64,000 bases of DNA. Source: Leptobrachium leishanense (lineage: Eukaryota > Chordata > Amphibia > Anura > Megophryidae). The stretch is taken from the NCBI GenBank assembly GCA_009667805.1, contig CM019063.1:406974959-407038958 (forward strand). The letters are read 5' to 3'. Below, one piece after another: positions 57,248 to 64,000 of this stretch. The notes beneath the pieces were generated by a model. It saw only the letters and a list, made by a program, of their open reading frames with translations, ran no database searches and had not been told where the DNA came from. How positions within the stretch are numbered: the first letter of the stretch is position 1; every line of letters begins with the position of its first letter. A program made the translations under genes and the position numbers.

Positions 57248-57758
57248 TAGGCTTGTGCACCGATTTTTTTTTCGGTTCGATTCGGTTCGATTTGTTCGGA
57301 TGTTTAAACTTTTCGATTCGGCTCGTTTCGACCGATTTCTGTTTCGATTTGGTTCGGTTCGTTTTTCGTGTACATTTTTTTTTCGGAATATCGACCATTT
57401 TTCGTATTTTCGTGTCACTTTGCTCGTTTTTTGTATCGACTTTTCGGAAATTTCGGAAATTTTTGTTTTTTCGGAACTTCTGTTCTCCTCGTTTCAAAGT
57501 GTCTACGATAATTCTGCCGATTCTATCGTGTTTTTTTTTTATTAAATAAAGATCAAATCATGAATAGAGCAAAAATAAATTTCGATTTGACACATTTCAA
57601 GTCCATTCGAAAATTCCGAAAATATTTGGTTTCGGCTCGGAAAAACTTTTCGGATCTGCCATTTTCGGATCTAAAAATTTTCGGAAAATCGTCCGCATCC
57701 GAAAACACGAATCGGGAAATTTCGTGAAAATTCCGAAATTCCGAAACGCATATCCCTA
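57248..57758. mobile_element. hAT-type element, TAGG...CCTA family (copy 3) with 8-bp target duplication
   Basis: Left end TAGGCTTGTGCACCGATTTT, right end AACGCATATCCCTA. Exact duplication ATAACCAA at 57240-57247 and 57759-57766. It has an internal deletion relative to the 37386 and 39612 copies (AAAGATC joins directly to AAATCATGAATAGAGC). Confidence 0.95.
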
Positions 57759-57766
57759 ATAACCAA

Positions 57767-58180
57767 GAGATGAGGAGGATCCAGCTCAAAGGCGCGTACA
57801 ATCTAATAGGAATGGGGTGAATACATAATAAGAGTGAGCTTAAAAATATGCCTTTCCAAAGAAGTGTTTTAAAGAAACTTTTGAAAGACTGGAAGCACAT
57901 GGAGAGTTGAATTTGGAGATGGAGGATGTTGAAGTCTTGTAGACAAGAGTCATGGATGTGGGTGCAAGGAGATGATAATTTCAGATCATTGCCAGAACAA
58001 AGTGATTGGAATGAAATGTACTTACTAATAAGGGAGGAGATGTACTGTAGGTCATGGTAAAGACTCGCATGGGGGAAATATGAGAACTATGATAAATTGG
58101 GTGGGTAATCTGGAATCAATAAATGCCAATGAGAAGTGGGTCAAGGTAGGAGATAATAAGAGCATGAACAACCAACTCAG
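57767..58180 (-). repeat. Decayed L2-type LINE 3' region
   Basis: GCGTACAATCTAATAGGAAT, CCTTTCCAAAGAAGTGTTTT, TTTTGAAAGACTGGAAG and CAGATCATTGCCAGAACAAA resemble, in order, the minus-strand L2 copy at 41895-42360. No usable frame remains. Confidence 0.68.
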
Positions 58181-58366
58181 TATATTCCTCGACTAGAAAA
58201 GGGTGATGGTGTAAAGTGTGTTTTAGTTGAAAATAAAAGGACCTATACCTTGTTGAATTGGTAGATAGAGAAATAGATTGATATCTTCAAGATTGGAGGT
58301 AACAGGATTTAAAGTTCAGAATTAATCTGGTTCCCATAAATAATCTTTTATTTTCTATCTCCATAG

Positions 58367-58516
58367 AACCAGCTTTCTATTTTGCTGATGCAGATTACAC
58401 TGTAGATGAAAGTGCTGGGTATGTGGAAGTTCGCATCTGGAGAACAGGCACTGATCTCTCCAAAGCAGCTACAGTAACAGTACAATCCAAGAAAACAGAA
58501 CCACTGTCAGCTGAGG
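58367..58516 (+). CDS. frem2: FREM2-like exon 5 of window: N-half of Calx-beta domain C
   Basis: The exon is 150 bp, with acceptor CATAG ending at 58366 and donor GTAAGT at 58517, phase 1 at both ends. It encodes [20 protein letters not shown], then [20 protein letters not shown] and a short hydrophilic end (KKTEPLSAE). [10 protein letters not shown] is the standard Calx-beta entry motif. Only 408 bp of intron separate it from the C-half exon. Confidence 0.93.
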
Positions 58517-58924
58517 GTAAGTTCTCAAGATGTGTAGTAAAAAGGCAAGAAATGTGAAAATTATATTTAATTAACCTGTACACCGCCAAAACATTTATGA
58601 TGTTAACTGATAAAAAATAATGTCTTGACTAAGGAATATTTTCCATTCTCCTGAGCACATACTAGTGCTCGATGTTGCTGGCTACCTATAATACTGTGAC
58701 ATGTGGTATTATGCCCCCGTACATTAGTGCACTATATTGCCAAATTCTACCATAATCTAGCACAAAATATGTAGTTCAAGAAACTATTATTAATTTTCAT
58801 CCAAAGAGTTACTATAGATCTCTGCAAAGTGTGAATAGACATCTAATTTAATTGAAGCTTTCTCATAAAGGTATGTTCCTCTTATTTCTATTTGTCTTTT
58901 TTTTTCTCTTTTTCAATTTGTAAG

Positions 58925-59134
58925 CGGGTACAGATTATGTGGGCATTAGTAGAAATCTTGACTTTGCTCCTGGAGTGAATATGCAGAGCTTTCGAGTGAC
59001 AATTCTGGATGACTTGGGTCAACCTGCACTAGAAGGCCTTGAAAAGTTTGACCTAGTTCTACGGATGCCAATGAACGCAGTGTTAGGGGAACCTAGTAAA
59101 ACAACTGTCACCATTAATGACACTGTCTCTGACT
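58925..59134 (+). CDS. frem2: FREM2-like exon 6 of window: C-half of Calx-beta domain C
   Basis: The exon is 210 bp. The acceptor is GTAAG ending at 58924, after a long T/C-rich tract, and the donor is GTAAGT at 59135; both ends are phase 1. It encodes [20 protein letters not shown], then [20 protein letters not shown], and [15 protein letters not shown], closing with VTINDTVSD. The [15 protein letters not shown] stretch is among the best conserved pieces of vertebrate FREM2 that I know. The upstream GTAAG looks superficially like a donor but is in acceptor position; the reading frame fixes the boundary. Confidence 0.93.
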
Positions 59135-59736
59135 GTAAGTACCTTATCAGTTATGATATTCGCATTTTGTATAAAATATAATTCAGTATTTACGTGCAGG
59201 AAATTTTTAATTTTTGTTGAAAAGTATGTTCTTTTTCAATTAGTTTTGATAATACAATAAATTATACCCTTCACAACTAAGCAATATTTGTTGACAAAAA
59301 ATATCATATCATTTATTTGAAACCAGGGGTATTTAGTTAAGGATTAAATATATTCGGTAAAATACAGAGATTGGTGTTCTAAAACATTTAAATAATGTAA
59401 ATTTTTTTATTTTTTTAAATTTTAAATGTATTAGTTCATCTCTTACAGATATATTGTTGAAATGAAAAATTCTGAGCTTTAGATGACATCCCTTATCTTG
59501 CACAAATTCAAATGGGGTCTGCATTATCGGCATAGAGGCAGAAATGGCTTTTGTGTTAGATACAGTAACTGTGATAAAGATAAATAATAACAATGGTGAG
59601 GTCGCCTGCTTGTGGGGATTTGTAGTGATCATAATGAGATTATTAGCGATGCAACTTCTAGAAAATACCACTAGAATATAAAAATAGTATCTGTATGTGG
59701 CATAATGCCTGTGTATGGAAATTACAGTAACACATT

Positions 59737-60646
59737 CAGGGTTATCCAAAGAGATTCGAAAAGTCACCGCACGTTCGGTGACTTTTCGTTCTCTTCAATT
59801 CGGTTCCTTTTGCCGATTGCATTTCGGTGACCCTGCGGTGTATTCAGCAAACAGCACAGGGTCCCCGAATTGCAGGGAAAAGCTGCCGCAAACCTGACGA
59901 AAACTAACCGAATGCACGCTGAAAACAAGCAAAAACATCTGGATTAACCTTCGAAGAAGCCGAACAGGAGCCGAACAGGAGCCGAACAGGAGCCGAATCA
60001 CACAGAGCCGAAGCAGCTGTGACGTAGAGGAGGCAGTGAATAAATTAGAAAAACCATTTGTATGAATCTGGGAAAATGAAACGCTGTTTGCAAAGAAACT
60101 ACTGAGCGAAAATGTCTGAAATTTTCACAGGAGGTCCAGGGAATGATAATAAAGAGGGCTGTTACAAAAAAATAAGTAAACTGAAAAAAAAAAAAAAAAA
60201 AATCGGACTTTTAAATTTTTTTTTAAAAATTCAGAAAAATGCTTAAAGTATCCTAAAAAATCTATAAATAAAGAGACTTTTTGCTGCAGAATTTTATAAT
60301 GAACGGTTTATTAGATATTGAATTAAAACGGGAATATTTTTAACATTGAAGCCTATGGGATTCTCCTGAATAAATTTGCCGAATTAAACCACCGAATGGC
60401 AGGGCATTAGGGGAACCTTTCACTGCTGGTTTGTGTTCTCTGAATAGCCGAAGCAGTGCTTTTTCATGGGGATTTCACTACCCTCGAACAGGGACCGAAC
60501 AGGCACCGTATGTGCAGGTAATTCGTCAGGATTTGGCGAATTGCCTGCTCTCTGGATAGCCGAATGGCCAGGAAAGGTAACCGAACGCTGATTTTCAGCG
60601 TTCGGTTACCTTTCTCAAGCAATTCGGATCTCTTTGGATAACCCTG
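59737..60646 (-). mobile_element. CAGGGTTATTC family, 0.9-kb form, inverted, with ATT target duplication
   Basis: 910 bp: CAGGGTTATCCAAAGAG at the left and CTCTTTGGATAACCCTG at the right, flanked by ATT (59734-59736) and ATT (60647-60649). The interior runs opposite to the 2316 and 14026 copies. Contains the tandem 11-bp AGGAGCCGAAC repeat near 59963-59998. Non-coding. Confidence 0.92.
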
Positions 60647-60649
60647 ATT

Positions 60650-61734
60650 GTATCTGTACTGTACAGGGATTTTCTGTCATTATGACGTCTGAATCCTATC
60701 CCTGAACAGTAGTGAATAATCCCAGAGCTCTCTATCTATTCTGCCCTTTCCCTGGCTGTTCCAATGAAGCAGCAAACTGTTTTAACTTTTTGTTAGTGAG
60801 GATTGGGGCTGCTATTTGCAGCGGGTTTTATCTCTAGGATTGATTGAAGAGAGATAACACAAAGGATTTTGTTTTTCCACAGGGGACACACAAATCCTGT
60901 TTTCCAAAAGGTGTGAAATTAGCTTTTGCTATGCAAATGAGTGGTTTTTAATGTAATACAGTACAATGCAAAATCGAGTTAACTCGATTTTGTGAGTGAA
61001 GGGGTTAAACATTAATAGACGTGCATTTTTATGTTATTGCATTGCATTTTTTAAATTTACGTTTCTTCATTTTTATATGTATCTGTTTCTCTTGAACAAT
61101 ATTTATATGTGCTTCATTTCAGTTTATGTTAAAATTGTTTTAGTTAAATAACGTACTGGTGCTAACTGGACTTTTTCTTTTCAAATAATTCAAGTAAATG
61201 TGCAATGGCTATATTAACTATTTATTAGTATGTGTTTTTATAGGTTACAGTGTTTTTACAATATTTTTCTAATAGTTATGCAAATATTCTAGCTGTTCTC
61301 CATTCTTGTTCTTTTAAGGTTGGATGGTAGTTGTCACTAAAGACCCTCAAATATTTTAGTTTTTATTTCATTAATTTAGTGCAAAAAAGTAACATTATTA
61401 ATTTAAAAAATCTAGCATGACTCATCAGTTTCATATAGTGTTATAGCTTTATCCTATATATTATAGATCTACTAAGGACAATCATGCTAATTCCAATGAC
61501 AGGAGGATTCTGTCACAAGATAATGATTATATTTGAAAAGAAGATGCACTGTTCCTTTAGATGCATCTGGGCTGCATAAAAATACAAGTGCTGGAGTCAT
61601 AGGGCATTGATTGTGGTTGCAGAATCTTTGTAGATCATATTGTGATAGTATTAAGAACTCCTCATGGTCCACCTTAATTGAAGAAGTGAATTGTATCTTC
61701 TCCCCTGTCCAGGATTCAGGCTTTTTGGTACCTA
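60650..61734. other. Intron, no feature recognised
   Basis: AT-rich intron sequence between the CAGGGTTATTC element and the L2 LINE. Confidence 0.5.
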
Positions 61735-62391
61735 TAATTCTGATATTATTATTATTATAATACTTAATTTATATAGCGCCAGCATATTCCGCAGCGCTGA
61801 ACAATGGGCAAGATATAGACAGAGTTACAATACACTGAGACTGAACAACATTTTGATAAACCAATGCCAGAGGAAATGAGGGCCCTATTCCTGTGGGAAC
61901 TCACAATCTAGAGGGGTTGAGGTGGACACAGGAGGAGAGGACTGCAAGGCGAGAGTGATGGACTGGTTGGGGCATGAGGTGTATTAGTGAGTTGGGTGGT
62001 AGGCTTCCCTAAATAGGAATGTCTTTAGGGGAAAGTCTGACCGTATGAGGGAGAGCGTTCCAGAGAGTGGGGGCTGCTCGTGAGAAATCCTGAAGTCTAT
62101 CATGGGAAGAGGTGATGCGGGGGAAGCTAGGCGCAGGTCACCGTTTGATTTTAGGGAGCAGGCTGGGGTGTATTTGGTGATTAATGAGGACAGGTAGTGG
62201 GGAGCTGAGTTAGTGAGAGCATTGTAGGTCAGGGAAAGGGTTTTGAATTTAATTCTGCAGTGGATGGGGAGCCAGTGAAGGGTCTCACAGATAGGAGCAA
62301 CAGAGACAGAACGGCAGGTGAGGTGGATGAGCCTGGCGAAGGCATTCAGAATACCATTATGCCATGTCCCTCTACTAAAGTAGACCATCAA
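61735..62391 (-). pseudogene. L2-type LINE, C-terminal ORF2 and 3' UTR
   Basis: The minus-strand frame (62391-61984) reads FARLIHLTCRSVSVAPICET, LHWLPIHCRIKFKTLSLTYN, ALTNSAPHYLSSLITKYTPA, and ends TFLFREAY. These are the post-RT segments of L2-type ORF2 (LHWLP..RI.FK.L.L.Y.AL...P.YL..L). The 3' UTR has ATTGTTCAGCGCTGCGGAAT, ATGCTGGCGCTATATAAAT and an (ATT)n end, the normal L2 3' structure. A different subfamily from the copy at 41895. Confidence 0.88.
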
Positions 62392-62770
62392 TTATGCTTG
62401 ATCCACCCACTGTTTCATCAATGATACTAACCAAGGTTCACCTTTTAGGCCATTAAACTAAACATATTTGAGCTCAGTCAGCAACTCTTTGGCTGAATAA
62501 TGCAATAGAACTAAAAGCTGTAGTCTTATAGTTTTTCTTTCAGAAATGCTAAATATAGGTATAAATAACAAAATATTTTAGATTTATTTATTATTTGTAT
62601 ACAAACAAGTATTACCTTCTCTTGCAAATCCTCTTTTAGAATAGTAGATTACATAATATTAGCAATAATAAGGATTGACAGACTGTTATATACTGTAACT
62701 ATTGTGGGTTTATGTCATTCTATGCCTAAATCAGCCTAAATTTATTGCTCCTTTATATGCAATATTCTTT

Positions 62771-62900
62771 GGGCCATATTACATAGTTGGTGCTAACTTA
62801 ACCAGAGCTGTTGTAAACTTCCCAGAGCCATTATAGCCTATGGAGGTTTTAAGTTTATAACAGCTCTGGTTATGTTAGCACCAAGTATGTAATATGGCCC
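62771..62900. mobile_element. GGGCCATATTACATAG palindromic MITE (copy 2)
   Basis: 130 bp, the same arms as the 56623 copy with a few changes. Flanks TTT and TCT. It ends 48 bp upstream of the exon 7 acceptor. Confidence 0.92.
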
Positions 62901-62948
62901 TCTATTTTTATTTGACTTAGCTTTCAATATACATATTTTTTTCTTTAG

Positions 62949-63146
62949 TACCTAAGGTCCAGTTCAAGGAGTCCACTTATAATGTGAATGAAAAGGACGG
63001 TGGAGTATCTGCACTCATATACAGGAGTGGAGATGTTAGCCACAAGACCTCAGTTCGATGCTACACTCGCCAAGGCTCTGCTCAGGTTACAATAGATTAT
63101 CAAGAAAGGCCAAATACAGACGATTCTCTGGTGGTGTTTCTGCCAG
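62949..63146 (+). CDS. frem2: FREM2-like exon 7 of window: N-half of Calx-beta domain D
   Basis: The exon is 198 bp, with acceptor TCTTTAG ending at 62948 and donor GTATTG at 63147, phase 1 at both ends. It encodes [20 protein letters not shown], then [20 protein letters not shown] and [19 protein letters not shown], ending VVFLP. It is the first part of a fourth Calx-beta domain whose C-half exon must lie past 64000. The donor is the weakest of the set (GTATTG) but keeps the phase pattern. Confidence 0.92.
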
Positions 63147-63900
63147 GTATTGTACAAAACAACTACTATTAAAGCTCTCTTGGCGATTTACTGTTAATTT
63201 CTGTTTTTCCATTTTAGTTCCGTTCAGCTAATTCACTCACAGTATGTCTGTATAAAATGTATATTTATATTGATTGTGCTAATTTGTTTTTCTTTTGTTA
63301 AATCAATACAGACATTTAAGCTTATTGTTGTAATTGTGCCTCCATAAATAATACACTTAGAGATTGTTTTGATATCAACTTTGCTATGCTCACACCTGCA
63401 TTATGGCTGCTAATATAATAATCATCTATTCCCAAGAAAGGACAGAGCCGGATCACATTACACTTCAAAGCACACTTATTTTCAATGACTCATCTTTACC
63501 GGAAGCTGGAAACAAAGGAGGCTAATTCAGTGTTTCGGAAACAGAAATTGGGAATTGAGAGCATTTTACAAATGTAGTAATACAACCACATAGGCAGATT
63601 TCTCTGTATGCTCCTCCAAAACATACGCAAAAAAGAAAAAGACCCAACAGAAAGAGGCACTACAAAAAACAGAAAAAAAACATGCAAACGTAACTCAATA
63701 TATAAAGGGGAACATTCCACCCTCCACTCCTCCATACAAGTTCTGCCCACCAGATATAAACAATAGAAGAGCTCACCTGTCAGTCTTCCATTGGTTAGGC
63801 ATATCAGAATCCTGTCAGCAGACGTCACCATCAGCCTCTGAGGCCATATGCTCCGTTATATTTAAGACCACTCAATGTTTTGTTTTTCTTTTTTTATTTA
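63147..63900. other. Intron start after exon 7, no feature recognised
   Basis: AT-rich; ends at the start of the gypsy fragment. Confidence 0.5.
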
Positions 63901-64000
63901 AAGCGTTATGCGCAAATCGAGAAGGAGACACTGTCAATTGTTCACGCATGTGTCAAGTTTCATAATTACAGATTTGGAAACCACGTTACTATGTACAATG
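63901..64000 (+). pseudogene. Ty3/gypsy retrotransposon fragment, RNase H region
   Basis: The frame from 63901 reads KRYAQIEKETLSIVHACVKF then HNYRFGNHVTMYN. (K/R)RYAQIEKE(L/T)L(A/S)IV.AC.(K/R)F is the start of the RNase H domain that follows the reverse transcriptase in Ty3/gypsy pol. The usual upstream residues are absent, so the fragment begins abruptly at about 63901. It runs off the window edge. Confidence 0.8.

Larger units (their letters stand above)
25743..63146 (+). other. frem2: FREM2-like gene, internal part (seven exons, six introns)
   Basis: Seven exons at 25743-25889, 31925-32155, 32463-32588, 46799-47050, 58367-58516, 58925-59134 and 62949-63146 join into one continuous reading frame of about 438 codons with GT-AG introns of about 6.0, 0.3, 14.2, 11.3, 0.4 and 3.8 kb. 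Every intron is phase 1. The joined protein is a run of Calx-beta domains. Segments such as [48 protein letters not shown] and [18 protein letters not shown] strings match what I know of vertebrate FREM2. FREM2 is a large membrane-anchored basement-membrane protein that acts with FRAS1 and FREM1 in epidermal-dermal adhesion; its loss causes Fraser syndrome in humans. FRAS1, FREM1 and FREM3 are paralogues and the main alternatives, but the match to FREM2 is closest. Both gene ends lie outside the window. Confidence 0.9.

Overview
This is a eukaryotic, vertebrate-type genomic window. It holds seven internal exons of one large gene on the + strand, set in a dense and heavily nested transposon landscape. 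The exons (25743-63146) have consensus GT-AG splice sites and encode about 438 codons of tandem Calx-beta domains that I recognise as FREM2 (FRAS1-related extracellular matrix protein 2). All seven exons are phase 1-1, so each domain is split between an N-half exon and a C-half exon. The window covers three complete Calx-beta domains and the first half of a fourth. The 5' exons (signal peptide, CSPG/NG2 repeats) and the 3' exons (rest of domain 4, domain 5, transmembrane tail) lie outside. Bases 1-25742 hold no exon I can recognise and are read as intron. An anuran amphibian is the best guess for the host, from the combination of L2, Rex1/CR1-like, L1 and Ty3/gypsy pieces, many foldback DNA transposons and hammerhead-ribozyme repeats. 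The organism is inferred, not proven.

Layout. 1-5 kb: foldback DNA transposons (a GGCTGGGGTCAGACG family and a CAGGGTTATTC family). 5.8-8.9 kb: a decayed hammerhead motif, a 55-bp minisatellite, and a 550-bp near-perfect inverted repeat whose spacer carries a well-formed hammerhead ribozyme on the minus strand. 10-14.9 kb: a hAT MITE split by a CR1/Rex1-like LINE, a GGGCC-ended foldback, an element with a 24-bp minisatellite, and a 0.9-kb CAGGGTTATTC element. 15-21 kb: more foldbacks, and a full-length Tc1 transposon with an intact 340-codon transposase nested in a foldback. 21.3-27.8 kb: two 1.2-kb TTAA-flanked elements made largely of consecutive palindromes, on either side of the first exon. 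28.8 kb: a second hammerhead ribozyme. 31.9-32.6 kb: exons 2 and 3. 32.6-46.8 kb: a 14-kb intron filled with a 5'-truncated L1, a solo LTR, L2 LINEs, a 3.2-kb hAT-like element with a 1.5-kb minisatellite, and several hAT-type elements with 8-bp target duplications. 46.8-47.05 kb: exon 4. 47.9-57.8 kb: tRNA-derived SINE, TTAA element with nested foldback, more foldbacks. 58.4-59.1 kb: exons 5 and 6. 59.7-62.9 kb: an inverted CAGGGTTATTC element and an L2 LINE. 62.9-63.1 kb: exon 7. The right edge enters a Ty3/gypsy RNase H fragment.

The only host gene is the FREM2-like locus. Everything else supportable is mobile-element derived. The most interesting material is the set of hammerhead ribozymes (two with intact cores, one decayed), the near-perfect inverted repeat around one of them, target-site duplications that can be read directly for several non-autonomous families, and chimeric elements that share blocks between families. 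All calls are from reading the sequence; no searches or folding programs were run.
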